From the NCBI GenBank assembly GCA_027382625.1, contig JAJKFJ010020986.1, forward strand, positions 1 to 64,000: a stretch of DNA of 64,000 bases, given 5' to 3'. Numbering within the stretch: the first letter of the stretch is position 1; every line of letters begins with the position of its first letter. The notes beneath the pieces are model-generated. The model was not told the origin of the DNA, did not search any database, and was given only the letters and a program-made list of their open reading frames with translations. The position numbers and the translations under genes are program-made. This DNA is from Tetmemena sp. SeJ-2015. Lineage: Eukaryota; Ciliophora; Spirotrichea; Sporadotrichida; Oxytrichidae. Shown here piece by piece: positions 22,990 to 34,326 of the stretch.

Positions 22990-24462
22990 TAGGTAATCAC
23001 TAAGAAAGAGATTAATTAGAAAAGGGATATGAATAAACTAATGAGCCAATAATAAATTAAAAAAATACTATCATTTTTTGAATTAATAAAAATGGGTTTT
23101 CTACTTCCTCCTAGCCAAACAGTTATCGATTTTTGAAAAAACTTTTTTCACAATTTTGATATCATCTCTAACTATAAGTAACGGTAGAAGGCATCTTCTG
23201 CTATTTGTTATCGTAAATACTTACGTCAAAAAAATGCTTAATCCGTCATTAAAAGCTAATACATTTGAAAGATGAACTTTACAATCACAATTTTATAGTC
23301 AAATCCTTGGCAAATAGCTTACTCTTTTCAAAAATTTTGTATTTATCATATGAATTTAATATACAATAATTGTATTTCACCTATAATAAAATATTTTATT
23401 CTAAATAAAAATTAATACTCAGGCAGGGGAATAATTAAAATACTTTATAAGCTGACTAGTATATTATGATTAAGAACCTATTTATATAATGGACTATTAT
23501 TCCCAGTTTACTAACTTTAAATTAGTTTTAAAAAATATTTCATCGCATTTAGAAATAAGAAAAGGAAAAATATATTTAAGATAAAATTATCAAAGGAAAA
23601 AATAGGATATGATTGTGGTAACAAAGGAGAATATATTAAATTACCAAAAAATCACACTTCTATGAATCTAAATAAATCAGGTATAATCGAAAATCGCATT
23701 CTTTATCTTAATATATTACAAATTATGAAATAAAAACTAACCACTTCGAAACAAAATAAAAGATTACTATCATTTTATCATCAATCAAATCCAATCCTAA
23801 AAACAAAAGTATCTTTTCCCAAGATGCTAAGAGTTAAATCATAGAATGCGGATATTATAAACAGACAGTGCCTGCATAGTGTGTCAAATTAATCTTACTT
23901 TGAATTGAAAATGATTACATGGACAAATTTTTATCATTATGAAAATAATTTACAAATAAATCTTCTCATTTAGTATTATAAGTTAAAGTTAAAAATTAAT
24001 ATGGTTTAAGGATTTATAATTTTTCCTTCAAACTTTTTCTCTCTCCCTCTCTTTTAAGGATGGTCACTACATAAGAAATCATAAGAAATTTTTATTTTAG
24101 AAAATGTCAATTTATTAAGCATGAAATATTATGAAAATTATCCATTAAGCCCGATTTTTCTCTTATGGCTTGAAAGACCTCATGGAATTCACCATTATTT
24201 TTAGTCTTTTACAGGTCTATTAGAGTTTAACTAATCACACTTGTCTTTTATCTTGAAGGAGAAAGATTACTAAAATTTTGGGAATTTATAAATAAGTAAC
24301 ATTACCTATAAATTATAGAAGCAATTCTCGCCTGAAAAAGAGGCCTTCTTTTTTCAAATTTTAGCTTAGAAGGGTACAGGTTCGTCCTAGCTTTACTGAA
24401 GTAAACTGAAAGTTTTTGAAAATAATGCTGAACTTATAAAAGTAAAAATTTTCATTTATATT
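22990..24462. other. AT-rich interval inside locus c
   Basis: No conserved frame. About 24.33-24.43 kb matches, inverted, a repeat at 61.41-61.57 kb that includes ACAGGTTCGTCC. Confidence 0.4.
24330..24430 (+). repeat. Dispersed repeat containing ACAGGTTCGTCCTAGCTTTA
   Basis: The inverted partner lies at 61410-61570, where the GTTCGTCC part is doubled (GGTTCGTCCTCGTTCGTCC). Non-coding. It could be part of a small mobile element or IES. Confidence 0.5.
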
Positions 24463-24998
24463 TCATGATAAATTTTCAATAAAAAATGATTTAATTAAGT
24501 GAGCATCTTTATTAAAGTTACTCTTTGACTGATTTTTTCTAAGCAAATCTAAGGTTTTACCGATTTATTGATTGTAATGATCAATATCTACTATTGAATC
24601 CCATCTTGCTCATAATCTAAAGAGAATCTCTGAGCCTAAACTAAAAAAGGTTTCAAGAAAGGAAGAAGAATATTCAGTTTTCTCATTATAATCCTCTTTA
24701 TGAATTGCTTTTGATTCCACCTCCTAAGATGAATCCTGATTCTCTTTTTCTTGATTCAACATTACTTGTTACTTCGCTAGGTAACTCAATATGAAGGGCG
24801 TGGAATTTACTTTAAGTCTTAAAATATAGGCTTTTCTTTTATCAATGAAGTCTTTAATAAATATAATCATAAAAAGTAGAAGTCTTATATTCTTTGAAGA
24901 TTTTCCCTATCTCATTTACTAAGAAGAGAAATTTTGTGAATCAATTCGGAGAGTTCGAGATAGCTGAAAATTACTATTTTACAGTTATTGTTCTTCAT
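24463..24998 (-). pseudogene. F-box-like N-terminal segment of array locus c, with IES and TGA codons
   Basis: ATG 24998 (MKNNNCKIVIFSYLELSELI). TGA replaces the Ser codon of the conserved LLSKSDR motif, and a second TGA follows SEILFRL at about 24.6 kb. After removal of the IES at 24855-24886 the frame runs RIQDFIDKRKAYILRLK, PFILSYLAKQQ, a Glu/Gln/Asp-rich part and FLETFFSLGSEILF. About ten TAA/TAG are Gln. The repeated TGA codons suggest a non-functional copy, unless these are sequencing errors. Confidence 0.7.
24855..24886 (-). other. IES, 32 bp, pointer AAGACTTC
   Basis: Repeats at 24879-24886 and 24847-24854 (GAAGTCTT on plus). Removal joins RIQDF to IDKRK in frame. Same codon position as the IESs at 8326, 29591, 50815 and 59923. 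Confidence 0.85.
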
Positions 24999-24999
24999 T

Positions 25000-26205
25000 T
25001 TTAATGATATAATAATATTTATAACTTTCAAATCAGTCATGAAAGAATTTTTTTAATATAAATTTATTATGATTAATTAATAGATTGATTAAGTTTATCT
25101 ATTGAAATAAGTCGATCAGATTTTAAACTTTTAAACAATATTTCATTCACAAAATAGATACTTTTATTTAATAAAAAGAGTTTTGCAAAGTTAAATTAAT
25201 AGATATTTTCAGGGCTTAATTTAAATATTTTCATTTATTTTGACTAATCTATAATAATTTATCTTTCCCTTAATTTTCATATATTAAATGCAAGCCATCA
25301 TTATTCTCTTTTATAATATTGCTTCCAATTTAATGATCTTGCTCAATAAATCTAAAAATGTAAGAAATTAATGAAAATCATTTAAGAAAATTAAATTTTT
25401 CTCTTACTTGATCAGATTTTTAAGAAATGGTGGTTTGAAAATGAGTCAATTATATATAACTCTCATAAAACTTGGGTTATTTTATTCCAATTATAAATTT
25501 AGTTAAGTTTGAAACCAAGAAGATTTTATTTGTCCTTAAATATTAGTTATTCTAATTCTTCGAGTAAAGTTTAAGGAATATAAAAGGCCCAATATTTAGG
25601 ATTTTAAATTCGGCACTCCTTTTAAAAATTAATAATCATACTTTATAAATATGCATTGTGGTTCATTTATTGAGCAAAATCAGTAATTAAGTAAATAATT
25701 AAATGTAAGAATTATAGTTATTCCAATTTCATAGCTTCTTCCAAAATCAAAGTGCTTACTCCATAGTTATGAAAACTGGAGAAATTTTTTTAACTAAGTC
25801 ATTAAAAATGCTGGATTAATACATTTTTAATTATAAATGGAATTCCAATTAGTCAATTAATGATTCTTAGCATCACACTTCACCAAAGCATTTAAAATTA
25901 AATATCATTTTCTTTTGAAGATTTTAAATAAAAATTTATATTAATTTTGTTAAGAAAATATTTTTAAAGAGTTTGGATATTTGTATTCAAATTTTATAAA
26001 AAGTATGAGTTTAAATTTTAAATTGAGACATGCTCTAATTATAAAAAGAGCAAAACATTTTAGTGAATTTATTTGTGGCTTTAATTAATTTCTGAAGAAA
26101 AAGTGTTATAAATTTATTTATAATTAGTAAAATTATATATAATTTCAATTTTAATTCAAATGATAAAATATTGAAGAAATCCAGAATTATAATTACATCT
26201 TTTTT
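25000..26205. other. Spacer between loci c and d
   Basis: AT-rich. The part at about 25.6-26.2 kb is a diverged copy of 18.0-18.47 kb. No gene found. Confidence 0.4.
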
Positions 26206-26209
26206 TTTT

Positions 26210-26390
26210 AAATAAATTAACTTTAAATTTATTTTGATGTTTAATTAACCATAGACAGCGAAGAGTGAAATTTAAAGTGAATCACCTATCAGAATTTGAA
26301 TGGGAGGCCAAAATTGTCCATCCAAGTCTTTCTCCTTTTTATATCTAGCAATTACTTTGTATTTTTATTCTTAAAAACTCGAAAATTAAT
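26210..26390 (-). CDS. C-terminal module of array locus d
   Basis: The frame reads SSFQEQKYKVIARYKKEK, then a short variable stretch, then QILIGDSLQISLFAVYGQ. Alignable with 19.1, 43.5 and 55.0 kb. TAA codons in SSFQEQ are Gln. Probably the C-terminus of the locus d protein, separated from the LRR frame by a spacer that may be an IES. Confidence 0.65.
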
Positions 26391-26575
26391 TCTCTAATTG
26401 ATCTACTTATAGTTAATAAAATTGAGAAAAAAAATAGTGAGAAATTTAAAAGGAAAATAAATTACAAATTAAAGACAGTTAGTAATCTTAATACTTAAAT
26501 TTATTTAATTAGCATTCAATTTAGCACGGATTTATTAAAAAAATTAATCCTTTAAACTTATTTGTTGGAAATATG

Positions 26576-26596
26576 CAGAGAGAGAGAGAGAGAAAA
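26576..26596. repeat. AG dinucleotide repeat
   Basis: About ten AG/GA units in a row; microsatellite. Confidence 0.8.
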
Positions 26597-26774
26597 ATTT
26601 CAGTCACTAAAATTTAAGATTGAATGAATTTTATTTTCTTCAGAGTATAAAGCATAGATAACGCTTTACTGAAATATCCTTCCTTAATGACTATAGAGAA
26701 TACCCATACACAAACTTATTAAGCTTCCTCTCAGCTCAAACTACATTTAATGTCTCATCAAACAACACAAAATA

Positions 26775-27563
26775 TCAATCTTTTCTTTAACTTTCAATCC
26801 CTTTATTTAACTTTATTTCAGATTTTAATTTGATTTTAGTTCTAATCTGGTCCTCATTTGTTTTGTCATTAGCTCTTCTAAAATACTCATCAACAACTTT
26901 CTAAATGTAAACTTGAGCTCCATCTGGCATTAAGGGCAACATTTTAGCATCTTTACTTTTATCCACTATTAATTAATCATAATTTTCATGTCTATATATA
27001 TTTCCATTAATTACAAATACTCTAATTGAAAGATTATTATTCTTGTCAACAGATGAATTCTATTCAGCACTCTCTTAGAGTTTTAAATAGCTGTTTAAAT
27101 AAGTATCAATCCTTAGATAATGAAATCTGAATTTAGCTACTCTTAATGATTTACTTTTCAGAATTAGATCCTCTTGAATTATTTCCAAGAACTATTAAGG
27201 TTCAATATCAGTTTTAGAAGGGAGGTCTAATGATAAAGACTGAAGATTTATAAATATAGGCTTTACCATTTCGTAAATTCCTAACGTAAAATATAATCTC
27301 CTTCGGGCTAATAATATTTTTAGCTTCTTTAGGTTTGGAAATTTCATCAATAGCCTATTTAGAGATACCGCATACTCTCTTATAAAAAGATCAGTAATTT
27401 ACAAATTGTGAATGCCTTCCATTTGTCCTAGTTAGAGCAGCTCACTCTATTCTTCTATCAAATCACATGAAAGACAGCTTATACTTTTCACTGCTACAAT
27501 TTTATCTTTAATAGATTTAAAACTCGAAGAGTCAGATTAGTTGGGTAAACTCTTGCAATAAAA
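26775..27563 (-). CDS. Leucine-rich-repeat segment of array locus d, longest intact frame
   Basis: 262 codons plus TGA (26775-26777), without frameshift, with about ten TAA/TAG as Gln. Parts in order: VKSISCLSCDLIEEQ; LRRs (GIHNLQITDLFI, LLMKFPNLKKLKI, FINLQSLSLDLPS, SKSLRVAKFRF, YLRIDTYLNSYLKLQ); then a non-LRR tail with SIRVFVINGNIYRHENYDQL, LPLMPDGAQVYIQKVVDEYF and a basic end. There is no ATG at the left; the segment probably begins at an IES junction. It is uninterrupted at three sites where c, f or g carry insertions, so it is the best reference for the family. Confidence 0.8.
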
Positions 27564-27564
27564 A

Positions 27565-28635
27565 ATAATTTTTTTAAAAGTTAATAGAACTTCAAATTTA
27601 TTTTAAAGAAGCATAATTTATTTAAAAAATATAAGGCTATAAGAATAAACAATTTATCTTAAGGAAAAATAAAAAAGACACATATAGATTTTATACAATT
27701 AAATTTGATTATATTCTTCGAAAAAAATCGAAATGAGTAAATTATTGCTTTTTATAGAAAATTATTTTTTCAATTCCCTAAATAATACACAGCTCAAATT
27801 GAGGTTGAAAAGATAAAAATATCACGTTTAATTTATTGACCATCCCTTATTAAAGTGCAAAATTTATTTTTAAAATCAATTGTTTCTTGATTGAAAATTT
27901 ACAAGTTGCTTTAATTATGAGAATGATACAATTTTTAATATAATTTTTAAGCATAATCTAATAAGCTCCAAAATAAGAAAGATAAAGAAATTGTTAATAG
28001 GAGAGACATTTAAGTTATGTATTATATTTTATAAAGTAAATGCTTTGCCCGAAAATTTAAGACTATTGTTTAGGACTAATATAGACAATAATTGTTTTAT
28101 GTAGAGATTGATACAATTAAATAAAATGGAAAATACTTTATAAAATTTAAAAATTCTCTCTTCAATCTAAAATTGGTAGCAAAACTGATATGAATAAAAA
28201 ATAAATCAATAATTTGGCTCTATAAGAATAAAAAATAAGATAAATTGCATAATTCAATTTTTAAATTATTTAATTTCATATTTATGATGCTATTGCTTTT
28301 CAGATTATCTAACTTATAAATGAAATTATAGCGATGAGACTTAATTTTCCAATCTTTCTTTTAGTATAAAAAAAATATAGAGATTTTCCACAAAGAATAA
28401 AAAATTATTCTCACACTGGTAGTGATCCTCTTTAATATTTTTGAGCCATATCTAAGTTTAGTAAATGAAAAGAGCATTTTAATTGGCTGGTTACCTGTTA
28501 AATTATCTATTTAACAAATAATAAATTATATTGACAAATGTTTGATTAATATAGAGTAAGTTAAAGTATCACCTCTTTACCTGATTACTACTTCTTATTT
28601 AGTTAGCTTGCAATATTTTATATTTTTAATTGAAT
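27565..28635. other. AT-rich interval inside locus d
   Basis: Separates the middle module and the LRR segment. No conserved frame; probably IES DNA. Confidence 0.35.
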
Positions 28636-28636
28636 T

Positions 28637-28885
28637 TCCTATAATACTTTAAATAATTTCAAGACATAGTCTGACACAAGCCTAACTTTCTAGAATAAAA
28701 TCATTCGATCTATGAGCTCTTAAGGAGATTTATTCTCTGTTGTTATTCTATAAAACTACACTCTATCTATTTATCGAAGCACATCTATTGCTTGAATTGC
28801 TATATCCTTATAATTATCTAAGTGGAAACTTATTTTTAGTTTCTAAAATTTCTGGTCAGCATTAAAAATATATTCAGCTAAATAT
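28637..28885 (-). CDS. Middle module of array locus d
   Basis: A clean frame: IFNADQKFQKLKISFHLDNY, then AIQAIDVLRQIDRVQFYRIT, then ELIDRMILFQKVRLVSDYV. Eight TAA/TAG are read as Gln. It aligns codon by codon with 58851-59088 (g) and 22745-22985 (c). The sequence just after the final TATAG is the empty site for the repeat inserted in g at 58478-58850. Function unknown. Confidence 0.75.
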
Positions 28886-29399
28886 AATTCAGTAAAATAA
28901 TTTTTATAAGCAATTTAAAAAGTATATTTTATCTATAATGTTAAATAATTGTGCTATGATTTTCTTCTTCATAATTCTTTGGATAGTCGTTTATCGCTTA
29001 AATTAAAAGAAACTGATTCAAAATTTTAGAAAAAAACGTATACATATTTAAGTTTTTTTCTCTTTGGAGAAAAGATAACAACTACTTGGGAAATTATTAG
29101 AATAGACTATTCTAGAAAATTTTTAAATTTATTAATGTAAAAAAATATTCTGAATAGAAATTATGTTCAAATTAATTTCATAAAAAAGGGTAAAATATTT
29201 TCCTTTACCCATATAAAATAATATAATTAAGTGAGCATCATGATTAAAATTCCTCTTTTATTAATTATTGATAAGAAAATCTAGGATTTCTTATATTTTA
29301 TTTTTGTAATTAACAATATTTACTTGGAAAAACTATCTTACTCCTAATCTAAAGAGAATCTCTGAGCCTAAACTTAAAAATGTGTCAATAACTGGAGAT

Positions 29400-29720
29400 G
29401 AATATCCAGTCCCCTCTTTGAAATCATCTTTTAAAAATTACTTTTTAATCCTCTTCTTTAAATTAATCCTGATTTTCTTTCTATTCTTAATTCAGCAATA
29501 CTTGTTACTTACCTAGGTAACTCAATATGAGGGGCATGGAATTTACTTTAAGTCTTAAAATATAGGCTTTTCTTTTATCAATGAAGTCTTTAATAAATAT
29601 AATAAATAAAAAAAAGAAGTCTTAAAATTTCTTTAAATTTTTATCATTTTAAAAAAAATTTTTAAACAATTTTTACTTTAAAAATTCAAAGAAATTTTTT
29701 TTTATTTTTAAGATATTTTC
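29400..29720 (-). pseudogene. F-box-like N-terminal segment of locus d, sequence distorted
   Basis: The part at about 29.40-29.60 kb matches c, f and g well (DFIDKRKAYILRLKV, ILSYLGKQQ). Beyond 29.62 kb the sequence turns into runs of A and T in which only the outline of the F-box-like start can be followed. The IES pair is visible at 29583-29590 and 29616-29623. Confidence 0.5.
29591..29623 (-). other. IES, ~33 bp, pointer AAGACTTC (low-quality sequence)
   Basis: GAAGTCTT occurs at 29583-29590 and 29616-29623, at the same site as in c. Its length is uncertain because of nearby homopolymer distortion. Confidence 0.6.
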
Positions 29721-30480
29721 TAATATTTTAATTATAGCAATTTGAAATCCTTATAAATAATTTTTTTTTTTTAAAATAATTTTTTACAAATTGTAATTTA
29801 ATTATAATGATTATGAGAAATTCCTTTTACTTATTCAAAACTCTGGAAAAAATTATATATGATTTAGATAAAAAAATTTAAAATCTTAAAAAAAATTTTA
29901 TTAAAAAAAAATTCTTGATTTGAATTTTAAATTGAAAAATCAATTTATTATTAATATTATTTTTAAAAGGGAGACAATTAAAAAATTTTAAATTAAATAA
30001 TTTTTTTTTTTATAGTAAACTTAATGGTAACTTTAATAATAAGAGTTGAAAAATTTGTAGTAAATTTAATTCAAAAAAAAATTTATTTTTTATTTTTCTA
30101 ATACTATTTTCTTATTTTTCTATTATACTTCATCTACTTATTAGAAAGATAATACTCAGAGAAAATTTTAAATGGTAATTAAGAGTATTTTAGAATAAAA
30201 AAATGAATTTTATAATTATCTTAGAAATCTATACCTTAAAATTTGAAAGATTTTACAACTCAGGAAGAATTTATTTTCAAATGAATTAAGTTAAACTCCT
30301 CATTTTTGGAATTATAGTATAAATTTTTTCCCAATCTGCTGTTTTTTTAAATTAAAGTTGCTTACAACAAAAATTAAAATTTTAAATAATTTAAATTTCT
30401 TTAATTTTTTTTTTTCATTTTTTTTTAGGGAAATTTTTTGATTTTTGGGAAAAAAAATTTCAATTTAAAGGAAGATACAA
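29624..30480. other. Homopolymer-distorted sequence
   Basis: Long runs of A and T with some G runs, unlike the neighbouring DNA. Comparable to the larger zone at 34.93-44.96 kb. Not interpretable as genes. Confidence 0.6.
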
Positions 30481-30699
30481 AATTTTATAGATAAATGAAA
30501 AAGAATCTTAGTTCTTTGTTTATCAATTTTCAGTTTTACAAAATACTTCTCCTAAATACATTTTAAAAGGGAAATCCCCTTTAAAATCTATATTAACCTT
30601 TTATCCCCTTCCCCTTAAGAAATTTTTTTTTTCCTTTTTGTTGAGTTTAAAATCCTTTATCCATCAGATGAAATTTGATCTTGAGTTAATGTCTCAGAT

Positions 30700-31170
30700 T
30701 CAATTTCTCCAAATTTAAAAAATTTTCGCCCTGAAATAGTCAACTATTTCTTACACTAGATCTTTTATTGCGTCAAATTCAACATTCTTCCATTTTTGTA
30801 CTTCTCTACTCTCTATTTTTGGCCATTAGGCTTATATAGCTGGCAAATCTTTGAGAAGATCTTTGTTTAAATTTAATAACCTTTAGTTTTAATTAGAGTT
30901 TTAGGCATTCTGGCTATGCTTTACTAATTTATATGTCCTTCTATTATTATATTCAGATATTTATTTCAATTTATACTTAGTTTGCTTCATAGTAGAACTA
31001 TTATAAGCTAGATATTTCATAGTTTGAATCAAAACTATTAAGTCACGGAGAGGTTTTAAATTTTTTATTTCGAGTTCTAATGAATGCAGTTTTAAAATGA
31101 AGGGCAGGATCTCGTAATAGATTTCCTTTTGAAATGTTTTCTTTGGGATTTATTATTTGCAAATGTTTTA
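30700..31170 (-). CDS. C-terminal LRR and tail segment of array locus e
   Basis: About 156 codons ending at TGA 30700-30702, with many TAA/TAG as Gln. It begins with LRR sequence (ILPFILKLHSLELEIKNLKP) and passes a Tyr/Lys/Asn-rich part. It ends with EVQKWKNVEFDAIKDL followed by VQEIVDYFRAKIF. Locus h has the same tail at 61.21-61.37 kb and the same LRR at 61.9 kb. Sequence upstream of about 31115 is in another frame, so one frameshift is likely there. Its tail differs from that of loci c, d, f and g, marking a subfamily. Confidence 0.7.
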
Positions 31171-31879
31171 AATTAGAAAATTTCTGAAGTAACTTAGGAA
31201 GAGATTCTATTTAAAATTAAGTATTTATTAATAGCTTTGTTTAAAGCAGAATATTAATTGCAAAAAAAAAGGAAGGGTTAAATGGACCTGAAAAAATTTA
31301 AATATTTGCTTTTTAATTTGCTTAAGTTTTTATCGATATTGGTTGTGCGTTTATATTTTTCGCACTATTGTTTCACAGAATTTTAAATTTTGGACAATTT
31401 TAAAAAAAATATTGTCCACTTATATGATAAGTATAAAAAAAAATCATAGTCACATACGCTTTTTAATTTAAAAAATGGATTTTTTTTCCCTACTATTCTT
31501 CCTTGCCTTGATATAAGCTTGACATGAACGATGGTGATAAGTGGCTCTTTTAAGCGTCTATTTTACAATTTTTTTAATATAATAAGTGAACAATTAAAAA
31601 ATATTCTACATTATTATAGGCTGGCGCTTTAAATTTTTTGATTAATTCAATTTTTTAAAATTTAAATTAAATTAATATATTAAGTTAAATTTTTACAGAG
31701 AATAAAGCCAAAAAATTTTCAACTAACATTGCACTACTATTAAAATGACAACCTTCTATTTTCCATTAAATTTCTTCTATATTAAAAAAAAAAGTACCAA
31801 AATACAATTATTCTTTGAAGAAAAAATATAGACATAAATTTTTTTAATCTCCCCTATATATATGCAATTTGAGAGATTG
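31171..31879. other. Interval inside locus e
   Basis: About 31.17-31.21 kb continues the LRR homology in another frame (PKLLQKFSNLKHLQII). The rest is AT-rich without a callable frame. Confidence 0.4.
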
Positions 31880-32070
31880 ATGATGATTATTCATTCTCCT
31901 GATTTTAAGGAATTCAGTAGTTGGAAATTCAATACGTTAAATATATTAAATATAAGAACCTTCTTCTACTGACCAAATACAATCTAAAAGTTCTAAATGT
32001 CTAATTTTTATGTGTGGATAATATCCTGCAGATCTGGATAAACTTAAATTCATTAAAATTTTGTAAAGTA
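31880..32070 (-). CDS. Leucine-rich segment of array locus e
   Basis: The frame contains PHIKIRHLELLDCIWSVEEG, then FPTTEFLKIRRMNN. It aligns with locus h at 62.55-62.82 kb (IKIRHLELLDCTWSIDN ... FPDVEFLKIRRFEIN). TAA codons are Gln. Confidence 0.65.
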
Positions 32071-32428
32071 ATTTAATTAAATAAAAAGGTTGGTTCAAAT
32101 AATAAATTAAGAATTGCTTTTTTAATAAATTAAAAGGGCTTAAACACCTCTGATCTACTGTTTATTCAATAACCAATATAAAATAAGTTGCAGATTATTA
32201 TTTATAAATCTTTCTAAAGCAACCATCATAATTGGGATAAAATTAAAATAAATCAAAATTATCACAAACCTTGCTCTTCTAAAATTTGAGTAGCTTCAAG
32301 GCAGCTTTAGGATAAAGTTTTAAGAATTAAATTTATAATTGAAATTATATTATAACTACTTAAATTTGAGATATTATACTGCAACTTTATAAATCACTTT
32401 TTGAATTAATATAGCTCTTATATCGATA

Positions 32429-33351
32429 ATATTATATATTTAAGTTTGATATTTAAAAATTTTAATTCCGTTTTAATTAATTGGCTCTATTTCAAACTAC
32501 GCATTAATTGATTTCCTGACCACCTGACCAACGGCCAGATAAAAAGAAGTTGATGAGAAAGATTGAAAGATATTTCTGACCACCTGACCACCGGTCAGAA
32601 AATCAAGGTTGGGAAAGGTAAAATGGAAAGATTTTATTCCCAGGCGATGTCCATATATCCACCATTGCAACCGCAGTGATAGAAGTCCCTGCCATCCTCC
32701 GCATGTCCCTCGCCCTCTGCGGTCTGTCCCCCTCCCCTGCGGGGTAGATGTCTACGCCCAAGGTGTGCCCCATGTTAAGCCGGGAGGTACCCCCCCAAGG
32801 GGGAAGGTTCGAACCCCGCTGGTGACCGGAGGCGGTGTGTCTGTGAGAGCAGGTATCAACTGTTAGGGGAGCGAGAGCGCTGAGAGTGAAACAGTGTTAA
32901 GGAAGGGTAGTAAAAAGGGGGAGTACTACTGTGACTGTCAGAGGACGGTGCGGGTCACCAGCGGGGTTCGAACCTTCCCCCTTGGGGGGGTACCTCCCGG
33001 CTTAACATGGGGCACACCTTGGGCGTAGACATCTACCCCGCAGGGGAGGGGGACAGACCGCAGAGGGCGAGGGACATGCGGAGGATGGCAGGGACTTCTA
33101 TCACTACGGTTGCAATGGTGGATATATGGACATCGCCTGGGAATAAAATCTTTCCATTTTACCTTTCCCAACCCTGATTTTCTGACCGGTGGTCAGGTGG
33201 TCAGAAATATCTTTCAATCTTTCTCATCAACTTCTTTTTATCTGGCCGTTGGTCAGGTGGTCAGGAAATCAATTAATGCGTAGTTTGAAATAGAGCCAAT
33301 TAATTAAAACGGAATTAAAATTTTTAAATATCAAACTTAAATATATAATAT
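32429..33351. mobile_element. Foldback element, ~399-bp arms, containing a GC-rich SINE-like unit
   Basis: Arms 32429-32827 and 32953-33351 are near-perfect reverse complements, with a 125-base centre. The outer ~80 bases of each arm are AT-rich. Inside are two copies of a CTGACCACCTGACC...GGTCAG motif and then a GC-rich part with GGTTCGAACCCC. Frames that appear on both strands are mirror images of one another across the arms and are not genes. It lies within array locus e. A genuine inverted duplication or an assembly foldback are both possible. Confidence 0.75.
32600..32945 (+). repeat. SINE-like unit (second copy)
   Basis: Shares ordered blocks with 17290-17620 (GCCCCATG, GGGAGGTA, the TTCGA block, GTGTGTCTGTG, CAGTGTTAA). 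Its left part is duplicated in inverted orientation in the right arm of the foldback element; its right part forms the centre. Confidence 0.55.
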
Positions 33352-33745
33352 AAATTTCCTTATGTAAGTTTATTAACTTTTCTTTCCTGATCAATAGATA
33401 TTTTTTTTAAATTTCAATTTTTTAAATCTGCAAATAATTCTCTCACTTAAACTAATTTGTATCTATGCTTTAAATATTCTTTTTGGAGAGGAAAAAAATT
33501 TGCAGAATATTTATTCTAAAATTGATTATATAAATTGCCAAATTTAATGTTTATAAAATCTATGATACGAGGTGTGAGTTTTAAGCTCCTAAGATAAACT
33601 TCCTCAAAACGATGGAGCTAGTAAGTAAGCTTATCATAGGTCAAGAAATTAACTTTTATGCTTTTAAAATTTACTCTTTATATTTACGAAAACAGATCTA
33701 TCGAATGAACAAATTCAGACTGTTCAACCCCAGTTTCAAAGCTTA
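33352..33745. other. AT-rich interval inside locus e
   Basis: A plus-strand frame from 33612 runs into the ~400-bp repeat at 33746. It has no conserved content, so it is not called as a gene. Confidence 0.35.
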
Positions 33746-34163
33746 TATAGCTGTGAATTTAATAAAAAAGAGAATTAAATTAGATATTAAATTAAAATGG
33801 AATAAATCAGTGGCAGTTGAAGTGTGTCCAATTTGAATAATAATTATACCATTCGATTCAGCATTAAATTCTAAGAATTTTCTATCCTTGCATTTTTTGT
33901 GTGGGAGTGCTTAGTACAGAGTTATAAGCGACACAAGTTCAAACGAAGATTATGATGAGGACGAAGAGGAATGCGCGAATCATATCTCGCTGCTGAGAGG
34001 TGCTACGAAGATGATTAAAGAAGAAACTCATATTAATTTTTGATAAGTAATCGAACAAGCTGCAGATCAGGGGGTGAATCAGTGATTTCAACTGATACGA
34101 AGTTGCAACTCTCCATTTATTATTTTAAACAATCACCGATTTTAATTAAAATTCCTACTATAT
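33746..34163 (+). repeat. ~400-bp TATAG-flanked dispersed repeat (inverted copy in locus e)
   Basis: Homologous to 58478-58850 and 19801-20201 but in the opposite orientation. Shared blocks include CAGTTGAAGTGTGTC, CACCATTCGATTCAGCA (58.7 kb), AAAGAAGAAACTCAT and TTGCAACTCTCCATTTATTA. Starts TATAG, ends CTATA. Presence in both orientations marks it as a mobile repeat and not part of the gene. Confidence 0.65.
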
Positions 34164-34326
34164 TCAACTTAGTCAAGTTTCTCATGTTAAAATAATATTT
34201 CTTATTGCACAAATTAAAAACTAATATTTTAAGAGCAATTAAAAAGTTTTGATATAAATTTTAATCCTATTATAAAACTAGTTAAAATATTTATATACGT
34301 TGCTAATGAATAAAAATAATTAATTA

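Noticed and set aside
32780..32827. A tRNA gene at the GGTTCGAACCCC block
   Set aside because: No acceptor stem, anticodon arm or A box could be folded around it. Only a B-box-like motif is present.
32609..33171. Two near-identical proteins on opposite strands (MGKVKWKDF...)
   Set aside because: They are mirror images produced by the foldback arms, in GC-rich DNA related to a non-coding SINE-like unit at 17.3 kb.
33612..34140. An apparently conserved plus-strand gene ending ...KEETHxNF-TGA, shared with 58.6 and 19.9 kb
   Set aside because: The conserved block has TATAG/CTATA ends, occurs in both orientations and follows different modules in different loci. Protein frames shift between copies. 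It is better explained as a dispersed repeat.
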